The notes: generated by a model from the sequence alone, not told the origin. Positions 9,424-19,132 are shown, numbered from the stretch's first letter. The stretch: DNA of 64,000 bases from Bartonella sp. A05 (GCF_026930145.1 NZ_JANHOJ010000001.1:310001-374000); one strand, 5' to 3'. A program made the numbers and translations.

Positions 9424-10248
9424 TCATTTTCCTTCACGAAATCGTGATAAAAGTTCAAACACCGCTGCAGCATTTTCTTCAATAGAGCGCCTCGTAACAT
9501 CAATAATAGGCCAACCAAAACGCTCACAGATGCGTTTTGTATAAATTAATTCTTCAGCTATACTGATGCGATCGGTATAACTTTCAGTAATAAAATCGTC
9601 TCCCAAATCTCGATTTTGGCGAATATGTGAAATTCGTTCAGCCGAAGCAATTAAGCCAATAATCAAAGTATTTTTTGCTTCCAAAAGCTCTTTTGGTAAA
9701 TCAATTCCTGGAATAAGAGGCACATTAGCAGTTTTTACTCCACGATTTGCTAAATAAATACTCGTTGGCGTTTTAGAAGTTCTTGAAATCCCAACAAGAA
9801 TTACATCTGCATCCAATAAACTATTGGTGGATTGTCCATCATCATGTTCTATTGTGAAATCTAATGCTTCAATGCGGCGAAAATAGTCTGCATTAAGATC
9901 ATGTTGAGCACTAACACGTAAATTTGTCAGCATTCCAAGGTAAGACTGAAAAACATTCAAAACAGGATCCAGTATATCAACACAGGGGATACCTATTTTT
10001 ACACATGTTCTATTAAGAAGTTGTTTAATTTTTTTATCAATAATTGTGTAAAGAACAATACCCGGCTCTTGTTGAATTTCATTAAGAACTTTCTGCAACT
10101 GCATCTTATTACGAATCATCGGATAAATATGTTCTATCGCATGAAACATCGCGTATTGCGCTGCTACGGCTCTTCCAGCAGAAATTAATGTTTCTCCTGT
10201 TGCATCAGAAATCATATGTAGGTGAAAAGATTTTTTTTCTTTTGTCAC
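9424..10248 (-). CDS. ppsR: PEP synthase / PPDK regulatory protein (bifunctional kinase-pyrophosphorylase, DUF299)
   Basis: PpsR-type proteins switch pyruvate phosphate dikinase or PEP synthase on and off by ADP-dependent phosphorylation and Pi-dependent dephosphorylation. The 274 residues open with FHLHMISDATGETL. The nucleotide-binding loop GISRTSKTPTSIYLANRG is intact, and NVPLIPGIDLPKEL follows as in the family. The target enzyme is not in the window. This is the first gene of the leftward operon and lies directly beside the predicted origin. In many alphaproteobacteria the neighbour on this side is hemE; here it is absent. Confidence 0.93.
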   Translation of the reverse strand: MTKEKKSFHLHMISDATGETLISAGRAVAAQYAMFHAIEHIYPMIRNKMQLQKVLNEIQQEPGIVLYTIIDKKIKQLLNRTCVKIGIPCVDILDPVLNVFQSYLGMLTNLRVSAQHDLNADYFRRIEALDFTIEHDDGQSTNSLLDADVILVGISRTSKTPTSIYLANRGVKTANVPLIPGIDLPKELLEAKNTLIIGLIASAERISHIRQNRDLGDDFITESYTDRISIAEELIYTKRICERFGWPIIDVTRRSIEENAAAVFELLSRFREGK

Positions 10249-10255
10249 AGGAATT

Positions 10256-10270
10256 TTAACTCCTTGTTAA
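10256..10270 (+). promoter_or_regulatory. CtrA-type site TTAA-N7-TTAA
   Basis: TTAA at 10256-10259 and TTAA at 10267-10270 are separated by exactly 7 bases. This is the full consensus for the alphaproteobacterial cell-cycle regulator CtrA, and it lies just upstream of ppsR at the edge of the putative origin. In such AT-rich DNA a single chance match would not be surprising. Confidence 0.45.
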
Positions 10271-10332
10271 TAGATGTGTATATAGTCTCATCATTTTTTA
10301 TAAAACTTTGTTTCAGGAAAAACTTTCTATTA

Positions 10333-10341
10333 TTATGCACA
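10333..10341 (+). promoter_or_regulatory. DnaA box TTATGCACA
   Basis: Exact match to the TTATNCACA DnaA-box consensus, inside the putative origin. Confidence 0.6.
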
Positions 10342-10437
10342 AATTAGATAATTACGCTTAGAGAATTTACTTTACAAAAAAAGAATGAGTATAATAGCTT
10401 AAGCTACGCTTGTTATTATTCTTTTTTTTTGTTTCTT

Positions 10438-10482
10438 TGTGGAAAAAATTGGGGATAAATAAAGTATAAATAATAATCCACA
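10438..10482. promoter_or_regulatory. cluster of three DnaA-box-like sites
   Basis: Three 9-mers each differ at one position from TTATCCACA: TGTGGAAAA (10438-10446, minus orientation), TGGGGATAA (10450-10458, minus) and TAATCCACA (10474-10482, plus). The close spacing is more telling than any one site. Confidence 0.5.
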
Positions 10483-10571
10483 CTAAACACAGATTTTAAT
10501 AAAAAGAATCCTCATTTTCTAAAAATAATTATAAAAAAAACTGGAAAAATTTTATGTATAAATAATTTTAT

Positions 10572-10586
10572 TTAATTTATGCTTAA
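10572..10586 (+). promoter_or_regulatory. CtrA-type site TTAA-N7-TTAA
   Basis: TTAA at 10572-10575, a 7-base spacer TTTATGC, then TTAA at 10583-10586. This is the second exact CtrA-type site in the gap, inside its most AT-rich part. Confidence 0.5.
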
Positions 10587-10850
10587 AATCATTAGAAAAA
10601 TAAATTACATTCTCTAATGTATAACGCTATAAATAAATATTTCGTAAATTATTTCTTTTTAAGAATAGCAGTATTTCGCGAGATTACTAAAACACATACA
10701 AAAATAATATTGTAAGAGTTATGCTTGCAGTTTGAAAGAGTTAAGTGTATACTAAATCTTCTTACAGGGGTGTTCTATCCTCTACACCATTCTATGAATT
10801 AATTGATTTTTTCAGAAATAATTTCCCATTCAAATCAAAGAGCGTATTTC

Positions 10851-12116
10851 ATGCAGAAAATGAAACTACAGGAACTCAAAAGTAAGAACCCAGTTGAACT
10901 TGTCTCTTTTGCTGAAACACTAGAAGTTGAGAATGCTTCTTTGATGCGCAAACAAGAATTGATGTTTGCTATTTTGAAAAAACTTGCTTTGCAAGATGTT
11001 GAAATTATTGGGGAAGGCGTTGTTGAAGTTTTGCAGGATGGATTTGGTTTTTTAAGATCTGCTAACGCAAATTACCTTCCTGGTCCTGATGATATTTATC
11101 TCTCTCCTGCACAAATCCAATCTTTTTCTTTGAAAACAGGAGATACCGTTGAAGGTCCTATACGTGGTCCTAAAGAAGGAGAACGTTATTTTGCTCTTCT
11201 TAAAATTAATACAATTAATTATGAAGATCCTGAAAAAATTCGTTACAAAATTCACTTTGATAATCTTACTCCACTTTACTCAAATGAACGTTTTCAAATG
11301 GAAATACAAAATCCTACAGATAGGGATATGTCATCGCGGGTGATTGATTTAATATCCCCCTTAGGAAAAGGTCAACGAGGATTAATTGTAGCTCCTCCTC
11401 GAACAGGAAAAACAGTTTTATTACAGAATATTGCTCATTCTATTACTACTAATCACCCTGAGTGTTACTTGATTGTTCTTTTAATTGATGAACGCCCAGA
11501 GGAAGTAACGGATATGCAGCGGTCAGTAAAAGGAGAGGTGGTTTCTTCTACCTTTGATGAGCCAGCAATACGTCATGTGCAAGTCGCTGAAATGGTTATT
11601 GAAAAAGCTAAACGCTTAGTTGAATATGGACGTGATGTTGTTATTCTTCTTGATTCAATTACGCGTCTTGGGCGAGCATATAATACAGTTGTTCCTTCAT
11701 CAGGTAAAGTTTTAACAGGTGGGGTTGATGCAAATGCTCTTCAGCGTCCAAAACGCTTTTTTGGTGCAGCGCGTAATATTGAAGAAGGTGGATCTCTAAC
11801 CATCATTGCAACAGCTTTGATTGACACGGGTAGCCGTATGGATGAGGTTATCTTTGAAGAATTTAAAGGAACGGGTAATTCAGAAATTGTTCTTGATCGT
11901 AAAGTTGCTGATAAACGTATTTTCCCAGCTATGGATATTTTAAAGTCAGGAACGCGTAAAGAAGATCTTTTAGTTGCGCGTCAAGACTTGCATAAGATTT
12001 TCGTGCTTCGTCGTATTTTGGCACCCATGAGTGTGACGGATGCAATCGAGTTTTTAATTGATAAATTAAAACAAACAAAAAATAATAGTGAATTTTTTGA
12101 TTCAATGAATACGTAG
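10851..12116 (+). CDS. rho: transcription termination factor Rho
   Basis: Rho is a hexameric RNA-DNA helicase that ends transcription at rut sites. The 421-residue protein has the N-terminal helical and cold-shock-like RNA-binding domain ([20 protein letters not shown]), Walker [11 protein letters not shown], Walker [17 protein letters not shown], and the R-loop/Q-loop region [21 protein letters not shown] start at the ATG at 10851 ([10 protein letters not shown]), where family homology begins. A TTG start 16 codons upstream is possible but adds residues unlike other Rho N-termini. It heads the rightward block next to the putative origin. Confidence 0.96.
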   Translation: MQKMKLQELKSKNPVELVSFAETLEVENASLMRKQELMFAILKKLALQDVEIIGEGVVEVLQDGFGFLRSANANYLPGPDDIYLSPAQIQSFSLKTGDTVEGPIRGPKEGERYFALLKINTINYEDPEKIRYKIHFDNLTPLYSNERFQMEIQNPTDRDMSSRVIDLISPLGKGQRGLIVAPPRTGKTVLLQNIAHSITTNHPECYLIVLLIDERPEEVTDMQRSVKGEVVSSTFDEPAIRHVQVAEMVIEKAKRLVEYGRDVVILLDSITRLGRAYNTVVPSSGKVLTGGVDANALQRPKRFFGAARNIEEGGSLTIIATALIDTGSRMDEVIFEEFKGTGNSEIVLDRKVADKRIFPAMDILKSGTRKEDLLVARQDLHKIFVLRRILAPMSVTDAIEFLIDKLKQTKNNSEFFDSMNT

Positions 12117-12150
12117 CATCATTAAGTTTTTTTAAATTAGGATTAGTCCT

Positions 12151-13458
12151 GTGGATACAATCTTTGCTGTTTCAAGTGGGTTGTTGCCTTCAGGGGTTGC
12201 TGTTATCCGACTATCTGGCCCTCATGTTGTTGATATTGTTAAGACGCTTTGCGGTTGTTTACCAAAGGCTCGGTTTATGCACTATGGGGATCTTACTGCC
12301 CGTGATGGTAGTTTTTTGGATTCTGCTTTAACTGTTTTTTTTCCTGGTCCTTATAGCTTTACAGGTGAGGATTGCGCGGAATTTCATCTGCATGGAGGTA
12401 AAGCTGTCGTTAATCGTTTTCTTGATGAATTGGCTTTATTTACTGGATGTCGTATTGCAGAGGCAGGTGAGTTTTCACGTCGGGCATTTGCTGAGGGAAA
12501 ATTAGATCTGGTTCAAGCAGAAGGTCTTGCTGATTTAATAGAAGCAGAAACAGAAAGTCAGCGACGTTTAGCAGTTATGGGTACAAGTGGTACTTTAACA
12601 AAGCTTTATCGCGATTGGCGTCATAAACTTATGACGGCGCGTGCTTTGATTGAAGCAGAATTGGATTTTTCTGATGAAGCTGATATTCCCGGTTCTGTAT
12701 CTGATAAAGTTTGGCAAAATATGGAAGAACTTTGCCATTCACTTCGTAAACACATTGCTGAGGGAGAGCGTGCAAGTGTTTTACGTGATGGGATAAAAAT
12801 TGTTATTGCGGGTGCTCCAAATTCTGGAAAATCAAGTATTATTAATCGTCTAGCTGGTCGTTCTGTTGCTATTGTAACAGAAGAAGCGGGAACAACACGT
12901 GATGCTTTAGAAATAAGATTAGTATTTGGTGGTTTACCTGTTTTTTTAACAGATACGGCTGGTTTTAGAGAAACAGAAAATAAAATTGAACAATTGGGTA
13001 TAGAAACTGCAAAACAGTGTGTTAAGGATGCTGATTTAGTCATTTTGGTTAATGATATGAACAATCCTCAAAAGATTGATTTACCTGAAACATCAGCTGA
13101 AATATGGAATGTTGGTAATAAACTTGATCTTTATGAGGGGGATGGAGCGCATTGGTTTATACAATTTTCTGCGTTAAGTGGCTTAAATTTTGATCATTTT
13201 ATAAAAGAAATAGAAACATTTTGTTTACGCCGTGTTTCTGAAATTGGAAATGTTGTTCCGGCACGAAAAAGGCAACTTCAGTTATTAAAAGAAGCTGTTA
13301 AAGAAATTGATGATTCAGTGAAATATGTTTCTCTTGATTTAAGTTTGCGTGCAGAACATCTTCGTCGTGCAAGTGATGCACTTGGACGAATTACAGGTGA
13401 TATTGACGTTGAAGATTTGCTTGATGTTATTTTTTCACAATTTTGTATTGGTAAATAA
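12151..13458 (+). CDS. mnmE: tRNA uridine-5-carboxymethylaminomethyl modification GTPase
   Basis: MnmE works with MnmG to place the cmnm5 group on U34 of certain tRNAs. The 435-residue protein has the N-terminal tetrahydrofolate-binding domain (FHLHGGKAVVNRF), a helical domain and an inserted G domain with G1 GAPNSGKSS, G3 DTAGFRETENK and G4 NKLD. It ends in the catalytic CIGK tetrapeptide. Start is a GTG at 12151, the only codon that keeps the conserved DTIFAVSSG N-terminus. Its partner mnmG follows after about 100 bases that hold a parS-like site. Confidence 0.96.
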   Translation: MDTIFAVSSGLLPSGVAVIRLSGPHVVDIVKTLCGCLPKARFMHYGDLTARDGSFLDSALTVFFPGPYSFTGEDCAEFHLHGGKAVVNRFLDELALFTGCRIAEAGEFSRRAFAEGKLDLVQAEGLADLIEAETESQRRLAVMGTSGTLTKLYRDWRHKLMTARALIEAELDFSDEADIPGSVSDKVWQNMEELCHSLRKHIAEGERASVLRDGIKIVIAGAPNSGKSSIINRLAGRSVAIVTEEAGTTRDALEIRLVFGGLPVFLTDTAGFRETENKIEQLGIETAKQCVKDADLVILVNDMNNPQKIDLPETSAEIWNVGNKLDLYEGDGAHWFIQFSALSGLNFDHFIKEIETFCLRRVSEIGNVVPARKRQLQLLKEAVKEIDDSVKYVSLDLSLRAEHLRRASDALGRITGDIDVEDLLDVIFSQFCIGK

Positions 13459-13474
13459 TGATTCACGTGAAACA
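13459..13474. promoter_or_regulatory. parS-like site 1 (ParB loading site)
   Basis: A 16-mer TGATTCACGTGAAACA matches the near-universal parS palindrome TGTTTCACGTGAAACA at 15 of 16 positions. It begins immediately after the mnmE stop codon, about 3 kb from the putative origin and close to parA and parB. Confidence 0.85.
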
Positions 13475-13560
13475 TTGATTATTTATCATAGACAGAGTGA
13501 TAGGATTGTGTATTTTATATATCCTATTTCATACAATATTTCAGAATGGTTATGTAAAGG

Positions 13561-15438
13561 ATGAATCAAATGCAATCATATGATGTCATCGTTATAGGAG
13601 GTGGCCATGCTGGCTGTGAAGCTGCTTCTGCTTCAGCACGTACAGGAGCACGTACAGTTCTTGTTACATATCAAATATCAGCTCTTGGAACTATGTCATG
13701 TAACCCTGCAATTGGTGGACTTGGAAAAGGGCATTTGGTTCGAGAAATAGATGCTTTAGATGGTCTTATGGGAAGAGCAGCAGATGCTGCAGGAATTCAA
13801 TTCCGGCTTCTTAATAGACGTAAAGGACCAGCAGTAAGAGGACCGCGTACACAAGCTGATCGGCAATTGTATAAAAAAGAAATACAAAAGCTTCTAAAAG
13901 AACAAGATAATTTAATTTTTATCGAAGATGAAGTACTTGATCTGATTGTTAAAGATGGTCGTGTTTCAGGTGTATTGTTGAAAAAACAAGGGAGTATCTT
14001 TTCGGGAGCTGTAGTTTTAACGACAGGTACGTTTTTACGTGGTCTTATTCATATTGGTGATAAAACGTGGTCTGCTGGGCGTATGGGTGAACAAGCAAGT
14101 ATACAACTTGCTGAACGCTTAAAAAGTTATGATATTAATCTTGGACGATTAAAAACGGGGACTCCCGCTCGTCTTAGTAAAAAAACAATTTGTTGGGATA
14201 AACTTCCAAAACAAAAAGCAGATGAAAATCCTGTAACTTTTTCTTTGTTAACTGAAAAAATAGAACAGCCTCAAATTGAATGTGCAATAACACGGACAAA
14301 TGAAAAAACACATCAAATTATTCGTGAAAATATTTATCAATCTGCTTTATATTCTGGGGCTATTGAAGGATTAGGACCGCGTTATTGTCCTTCAATTGAA
14401 GATAAAATTATTAAATTTGGTGAACGTGATGGTCATCAGATTTTTTTAGAACCAGAAGGATTGGAGGATGATACTGTTTATCCAAATGGTATTTCTACTT
14501 CTCTTCCTGAAGATGTACAAGTTTCTTTCTTAAAAACGATTGAAGGGTTGGAAAATGTAGAGGTTTTACAACCGGGTTATGCTATTGAATACGATTTTAT
14601 TAATCCACAACAATTGAGAAAAACCTTAGAATTACGATCTTTACCGGGATTATTTTTAGCAGGCCAAATTAATGGGACAACAGGATATGAAGAGGCGGCA
14701 GCACAAGGTCTTTTGGCTGGTTTAAATGCTGCACGTCAAGTAGGTGGCTTAGAAGAAATTATTTTAAGTCGTTCTTCAGCCTATATCGGTGTTATGATCG
14801 ATGATTTAGTATTACGTGGGGTTTCTGAACCTTATCGGATGTTTACATCTCGAGCTGAATTTCGTTTATCTTTACGTGCTGATAATGCTGACGCTCGTTT
14901 AACACCTTTGGCACAACAATGGGGTATCGTAAGTAATGCCCGTTGGGTTTGTTATCAAAATAAACAACAACGTCTTGATCAAGCACGATCACTGTGTAAA
15001 GAGCTTTTTTTATCTCCTAATGAAGCATCGCGTTATGGATTGCAAATAAATCGTGATGGAATTCGACGTTCAGCTTATGATCTTTTGGCCTATCCGCATA
15101 TGAGTGTTGAACATCTTTCTTCTTTTTGGCCACAATTGCAATCAATTGATACACGAACAGTCGAGGCTTTAGAAATCGAAGCGCAATATGCAGTTTATTT
15201 AGAAAGACAAGCGCAGGATATTGCAGCGCTTCAGCGAGATGAACGTTTAGAAATTCCTTCTTCTCTTGATATTCAAGAAATTTCTGGTCTTTCTAATGAA
15301 TTAAAAGCAAAAATTCAAAAAATATCACCACGTTCAATTGCTGATGCTCAAAAAATAGATGGTATGACACCAGCAGCATTATCATTAATTATTACATATA
15401 TTCAACGGCAACGACGTGAGAAGGCTAAATCAGTTTAA
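13561..15438 (+). CDS. mnmG: tRNA uridine-5-carboxymethylaminomethyl modification enzyme, FAD subunit
   Basis: MnmG (GidA) is the FAD/NADH-dependent partner of MnmE. The 625-residue protein has the N-terminal dinucleotide-binding fold [19 protein letters not shown], the [21 protein letters not shown] signature, [25 protein letters not shown] for FAD binding and a helical C-terminal region that docks MnmE. Length is standard. The next gene, rsmG, starts on the last base of its stop codon (TAATG). The ATG at 13561 directly follows AAAGG and family homology begins a few residues later. Confidence 0.97.
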   Translation: MNQMQSYDVIVIGGGHAGCEAASASARTGARTVLVTYQISALGTMSCNPAIGGLGKGHLVREIDALDGLMGRAADAAGIQFRLLNRRKGPAVRGPRTQADRQLYKKEIQKLLKEQDNLIFIEDEVLDLIVKDGRVSGVLLKKQGSIFSGAVVLTTGTFLRGLIHIGDKTWSAGRMGEQASIQLAERLKSYDINLGRLKTGTPARLSKKTICWDKLPKQKADENPVTFSLLTEKIEQPQIECAITRTNEKTHQIIRENIYQSALYSGAIEGLGPRYCPSIEDKIIKFGERDGHQIFLEPEGLEDDTVYPNGISTSLPEDVQVSFLKTIEGLENVEVLQPGYAIEYDFINPQQLRKTLELRSLPGLFLAGQINGTTGYEEAAAQGLLAGLNAARQVGGLEEIILSRSSAYIGVMIDDLVLRGVSEPYRMFTSRAEFRLSLRADNADARLTPLAQQWGIVSNARWVCYQNKQQRLDQARSLCKELFLSPNEASRYGLQINRDGIRRSAYDLLAYPHMSVEHLSSFWPQLQSIDTRTVEALEIEAQYAVYLERQAQDIAALQRDERLEIPSSLDIQEISGLSNELKAKIQKISPRSIADAQKIDGMTPAALSLIITYIQRQRREKAKSV

Positions 15439-16085
15439 TGGTTATTTCTATGGAACAAAAATATCAGGAACTTTTAAAAATAGTTCCTTCTGTTTCACGT
15501 GAAACTATGGAAAATTTAATACAGTTTGAATCTCTTGTCCTTCAATGGAATGCACATATTAATTTGATATCCTCTGCAACAATACCAATCTTATGGACAC
15601 GCCATATTTTAGATTCTGCACAGATTTATCCTTTGCATAGTCAATTTTTACATTGGTGTGATCTTGGATCAGGAGGAGGATTTCCTGCAATTGTTATTGC
15701 TATTTTTCTGAAAGAAAAAAAAGAAGGGCATATTGATTTGGTTGAAAGTAATGGAAAAAAAACAGCTTTTTTACGAACGGTCATTGCTCAACTTAATCTT
15801 CCAGCAACCGTTCATCATTGTAGAATCGAAGATGTTTATCAAAAAATAAATGTACCAGATGTTATAACAGCACGAGGTCTTGCTCCATTGGATACTATTT
15901 TACAGCTTATATTTCCTTGGGTAACACAAAAAACAATTGCTCTTTTGCAAAAAGGTCGGGATTACGCTATAGAAATAAAAAAAGCCTCTGCTCATTGGCA
16001 ATTTAATCTGTTAAAACATCAAAGTAAAATCGATAAAAACTCGGTTATTTTAGAAATTTCTCATGTTCAATCATGTAAAGGGTAA
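15438..16085 (+). CDS. rsmG: 16S rRNA (guanine-527-N7)-methyltransferase
   Basis: RsmG (GidB) methylates G527 in the 530 loop of 16S rRNA. The 215-residue class I methyltransferase has the SAM-binding strand WCDLGSGGGFPAIVIAIF and the following acidic VESNGKKTAFLR. It overlaps the mnmG stop by one base; an ATG four codons in, at 15450, is an equally good start. A parS-like site is embedded in the codons for VSRET near residue 20, a known arrangement in this gene. Confidence 0.95.
   Translation: MVISMEQKYQELLKIVPSVSRETMENLIQFESLVLQWNAHINLISSATIPILWTRHILDSAQIYPLHSQFLHWCDLGSGGGFPAIVIAIFLKEKKEGHIDLVESNGKKTAFLRTVIAQLNLPATVHHCRIEDVYQKINVPDVITARGLAPLDTILQLIFPWVTQKTIALLQKGRDYAIEIKKASAHWQFNLLKHQSKIDKNSVILEISHVQSCKG
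15491..15506. promoter_or_regulatory. parS-like site 2, inside rsmG
   Basis: TGTTTCACGTGAAACT matches the parS consensus at 15 of 16 positions. It encodes the conserved SRET of RsmG, so protein and DNA constraints coincide. Confidence 0.88.
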
Positions 16086-16091
16086 AGCAAG

Positions 16092-16889
16092 ATGAGCGAA
16101 ACAAGAATTATCGCGATTGCAAACCAAAAAGGTGGGGTGGGTAAAACAACAACAGCAATTAATCTTGCAACAGCTTTGGCTGCTATTGGTGAAAATGTTC
16201 TTATTATGGATATTGATCCACAAGGTAATGCAAGTACTGGACTGGGAATTGATCGAAATGATCGTCCTTTATCATCTTATGATGTTTTGGTTTCTAGAGT
16301 TTCTGTCGCAGAAGCTGCTTTGGAAACAGCAGTACCTAATCTACATGTTGTTCCTTCTACACTTGATCTTTTAGGTGTTGAAATGGAAATAGCTTCATCG
16401 CAAGATCGTATTAAACGGTTGCGTAAATCCCTCTGTAATGATCCAAAGATAGATAAAAAATTTAGTTACGTTCTGATAGATTGCCCTCCTTCACTTAATC
16501 TTTTGACATTAAATGCTATGGGAGCGGCAGACTCTGTTTTGGTGCCAATGCAATGTGAGTTTTTAGCACTTGAAGGTTTGAGTCAATTGCTTGAAACAGT
16601 AAAGCAAGTACGGTCTGTTCTTAATCCATCTTTAGAGATTCAAGGGATTGTTTTAACAATGTACGATAGCCGTAATAATCTTGCAAATCAAGTTGTTGAA
16701 GATGTGCGTTCTTTTATGGGAGAAAAAGTTTATCGTACTGTTATTCCACGGAATGTACGTGTGTCTGAAGCTCCTTCTTTTGGGAAGCCGGTGTTGCTTT
16801 ATGATCTTAAATGTGCAGGCAGTCAAGCCTACTTACGGTTGGCATCAGAAGTTATTCAACGAGAAAAACAAGCACGAGCGGCAGCTTAG
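16092..16889 (+). CDS. parA: chromosome partitioning ATPase ParA
   Basis: ParA drives movement of ParB-parS complexes over the nucleoid. The 265-residue protein has the deviant Walker A NQKGGVGKTTTAINLA with the signature lysine, Walker A' IDPQGNASTGLG, and the Walker B-like YVLIDCPPSLNLLTLNAM. It lacks the long N-terminal helix-turn-helix of plasmid-type ParA, so it is the chromosomal (Soj) type. It lies 6 bases after rsmG and 47 bases before parB. Confidence 0.96.
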   Translation: MSETRIIAIANQKGGVGKTTTAINLATALAAIGENVLIMDIDPQGNASTGLGIDRNDRPLSSYDVLVSRVSVAEAALETAVPNLHVVPSTLDLLGVEMEIASSQDRIKRLRKSLCNDPKIDKKFSYVLIDCPPSLNLLTLNAMGAADSVLVPMQCEFLALEGLSQLLETVKQVRSVLNPSLEIQGIVLTMYDSRNNLANQVVEDVRSFMGEKVYRTVIPRNVRVSEAPSFGKPVLLYDLKCAGSQAYLRLASEVIQREKQARAAA

Positions 16890-16936
16890 AAAGTGCAAAA
16901 AAATAATTGTTAAAAACACAGCCAAAGAGCAAAATT

Positions 16937-17845
16937 ATGAGCGACGATCAATCTAAAAAAAGACTGGGACGTGGGTTAGCTGCATTGATTGGAGATGTAG
17001 ACTTAGGTATTTCTCCTGTAGATTTATCCAATTTTGGTAAGTCTACAGCTGAACAAAATGTAGTTTCTATAGATTCTGGACAATTTGTGTCTATTGAATT
17101 TATTTCACGTAATCCCCATAATCCAAGGCGCCATTTTACTGATTTAGAACTTGATAGTTTAGCTCAATCAATTCTACAACATGGTGTTGTTCAACCTATT
17201 ATTGTGAGACCTTCACGTGATCATCCTAATAGATTTGAAATAATTGCTGGTGAAAGGCGATGGCGTGCAGCGCAGCGAGCAAATCTAAAACATTTGCCAA
17301 TTATTATTCGTGATGTAGATGATAAAACAGCTTTAGAATTAGCAATTGTTGAAAATGTTCAGCGTGCAGATCTTAATCCTATTGAAGAAGGAATGGGATA
17401 TGAAATGTTGCTCAATGAATATGGTTATACACAAGTAGATTTAGCAAAAATTGTTGGAAAAAGTCGAAGCCATGTTACAAATACTCTTCGCTTATTAAAA
17501 CTTCCACCAAATGTACAACAGTTTTTAATTGATGGTAAACTTTCAGCTGGTCATGCACGTTGTCTTATTACAGTTGATGATCCACAAAGTTTAGCAGAAA
17601 AAATTATTGAAGAAGGGCTTTCTGTACGTCAAGCTGAAAAGCTTGCTCATGAGCAGATAAATCCGAAAAATAAAAGGCAAGCCTTAACGGAAAAAAACAC
17701 TGAAACAAAATCTTTAGAAAAGTTACTTTCTGATTTTATCGGAATGAAAGTGACTATTCGGCATAGTAAAAAGGGTGGTGATTTAAAAATTCGTTATTCT
17801 TCATTGGATCAGTTGGATGATATTTGTAGACGTTTGCAAAGTTAA
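16937..17845 (+). CDS. parB: chromosome partitioning protein ParB (CTP-dependent clamp)
   Basis: The 302-residue ParB loads at parS and slides as a CTP-bound clamp. It shows the N-terminal GRGLAALIGD ParA-interaction segment, the GERRWRAAQRA CTP-binding box, the ENVQRADLNPIEE motif and a helix-turn-helix (QVDLAKIVGKSRSHVTNTLRLL), then a linker and a C-terminal dimerisation domain. I start at the ATG at 16937 (MSDDQSKK), not the TTG ten codons upstream, because family homology begins there. Three parS-like sites are in the window. Confidence 0.96.
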   Translation: MSDDQSKKRLGRGLAALIGDVDLGISPVDLSNFGKSTAEQNVVSIDSGQFVSIEFISRNPHNPRRHFTDLELDSLAQSILQHGVVQPIIVRPSRDHPNRFEIIAGERRWRAAQRANLKHLPIIIRDVDDKTALELAIVENVQRADLNPIEEGMGYEMLLNEYGYTQVDLAKIVGKSRSHVTNTLRLLKLPPNVQQFLIDGKLSAGHARCLITVDDPQSLAEKIIEEGLSVRQAEKLAHEQINPKNKRQALTEKNTETKSLEKLLSDFIGMKVTIRHSKKGGDLKIRYSSLDQLDDICRRLQS

Positions 17846-18233
17846 TCATCTAACAAAGCACAAATTCTATTGATATATTTTTGTCTAAATTTGAAATTGC
17901 TTTGAGATATGGCAAGTTTTCCGTAAAACAAAGTATCTTTATCTTCAAGAGGTGATACTGCTGCTAATGTTGCTTGAAGTGCTGTGACGCAAACTAATCC
18001 TTTGGTATGAGATTATGCTTTTTCAAAATGCTACTAAGCAGTGGTCGACCAGATATAGAAGTAATGAGTCCTTCAATACTATTATCGTTTCCTGTGTTAG
18101 GCGCTTCTGGTTTTGAAGGTAAGTGTTCAATATCTTTTTTAATTTTTTCCATTTTTACAAGAAAATCTTCTGTTAAAGGATAATTTGCAACGATATTTGG
18201 ATTATCGAGTGAATCTAGGATTAAAATAATCAT
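17842..18233 (-). pseudogene. frameshifted conserved hypothetical gene
   Basis: On the minus strand, a 79-codon frame from 18233 ends in KKHNLIPKD. The neighbouring frame continues at once as TKGLVCVTALQATLAAVS and runs about 50 more codons to a stop that overlaps the parB stop. Both halves read as one plausible protein, so a frameshift near 17995 is likely. The frame also has no good N-terminus; the true start probably lay upstream, and a signal peptide may be lost. I do not recognise the family. The gene is convergent with parB. Confidence 0.5.
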
Positions 18234-18292
18234 CCATATTTTTTGTTATTGATTTTTGAGTGGATATTACAAAAATAAACGCAATGAAAATT

Positions 18293-19063
18293 TTAATAGG
18301 GTATAAAATTATCTTTTCTTTTTCGAATTTCAGCAAAAACTTCTTCATCCGTTTTATTTTCCATAGCAAGATTTTTTCGCAAAACGCTATTATCCCAACG
18401 AAGAAAAGGATTTGTAGCTTTTTCTTGCCCTAATGTTGTCGGTAAAGTCATAGCATTTTTTGCGCGTAGCAAGAAAACTTCTTCTACTCTCTGGTGAAGT
18501 TTTTGATTGTATGGATCAATTGTCAATGCAAAAAGAGCATTGGTTTTGGTATATTCATGGCCACAGTAAAGGAGCGTTTCATCGGGAAGCTGACGAAGCT
18601 TTTTTAAAGAATTAAGCATTTGTGCCGGCGTTCCTTCAAAAAGACGTCCACAGCCGAGAGAAAAAAGTGTATCGCCAGCAAATAGGAGATTTGCATGAGA
18701 AAAGTAATAGGATAACGCTCCTAGTGTGTGACCAGGTGTTGAGAGAGCTGAAAGAATATGTGTGCCAAAGCAAACATTTTCTTCAGGTTGGAGTGTCTGG
18801 TCAAGAAGAGAAATTTTTTTTCTTTCTGCTTCTGGTCCAATAATTGTAGCTTTATAAACCTGTTTTAATTCTTCTAATGCTTCCACATGGTCATAATGAT
18901 GATGCGTTACAAAAATAGTTTGCAGCGTCCAATTACGCCGCTTTAATGCATCATGGATAGCTTTACTCTCCGGTGCATCAATTGCAGCTGTATAACCGCT
19001 TTTTTCATCATGAATGAGTACACCGAAATTATCTTGTCTACAGATAAATTGTTCAATTAACAC
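18293..19063 (-). CDS. gloB: hydroxyacylglutathione hydrolase (glyoxalase II)
   Basis: Glyoxalase II hydrolyses S-lactoylglutathione to lactate and glutathione in methylglyoxal detoxification. The 256-residue metallo-beta-lactamase-fold protein carries the dinuclear metal motif THHHYDH (near residue 54), TPGHTLGALSYYF, FAGDTLFSLGCGRLFEG and YCGHEYT. The C-terminal substrate domain ends NPFLRWDN, as in the family. All metal ligands appear intact. Confidence 0.93.
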   Translation of the reverse strand: MLIEQFICRQDNFGVLIHDEKSGYTAAIDAPESKAIHDALKRRNWTLQTIFVTHHHYDHVEALEELKQVYKATIIGPEAERKKISLLDQTLQPEENVCFGTHILSALSTPGHTLGALSYYFSHANLLFAGDTLFSLGCGRLFEGTPAQMLNSLKKLRQLPDETLLYCGHEYTKTNALFALTIDPYNQKLHQRVEEVFLLRAKNAMTLPTTLGQEKATNPFLRWDNSVLRKNLAMENKTDEEVFAEIRKRKDNFIPY

Positions 19064-19132
19064 GTATTTTCTCCATGAATAATGCGTGTAATAAATTGAT
19101 AAAACAGATCTATTGTGGTGAATGCATTGTAT

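Larger units (their letters stand above)
10249..10850 (+). other. probable chromosomal replication origin (oriC) in the ppsR-rho gap
   Basis: This 600-base, strongly AT-rich gap separates two diverging operons. It contains one exact TTATNCACA DnaA box (10333-10341), three one-mismatch DnaA-box-like sites packed in 10438-10482, and two exact CtrA-type TTAA-N7-TTAA sites (10256-10270 and 10572-10586). A stretch almost free of G and C (about 10500-10660) could be the unwinding element. In Caulobacter and other alphaproteobacteria the origin lies next to hemE and uses DnaA and CtrA sites. rho, mnmE, mnmG, rsmG, parA and parB next door fit an origin-proximal position. The role is inferred; no skew calculation was run. 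Confidence 0.6.

Noticed and set aside
12621-13064. 147-codon minus-strand frame
   Set aside because: A shadow of mnmE with low-complexity Ser-rich translation.
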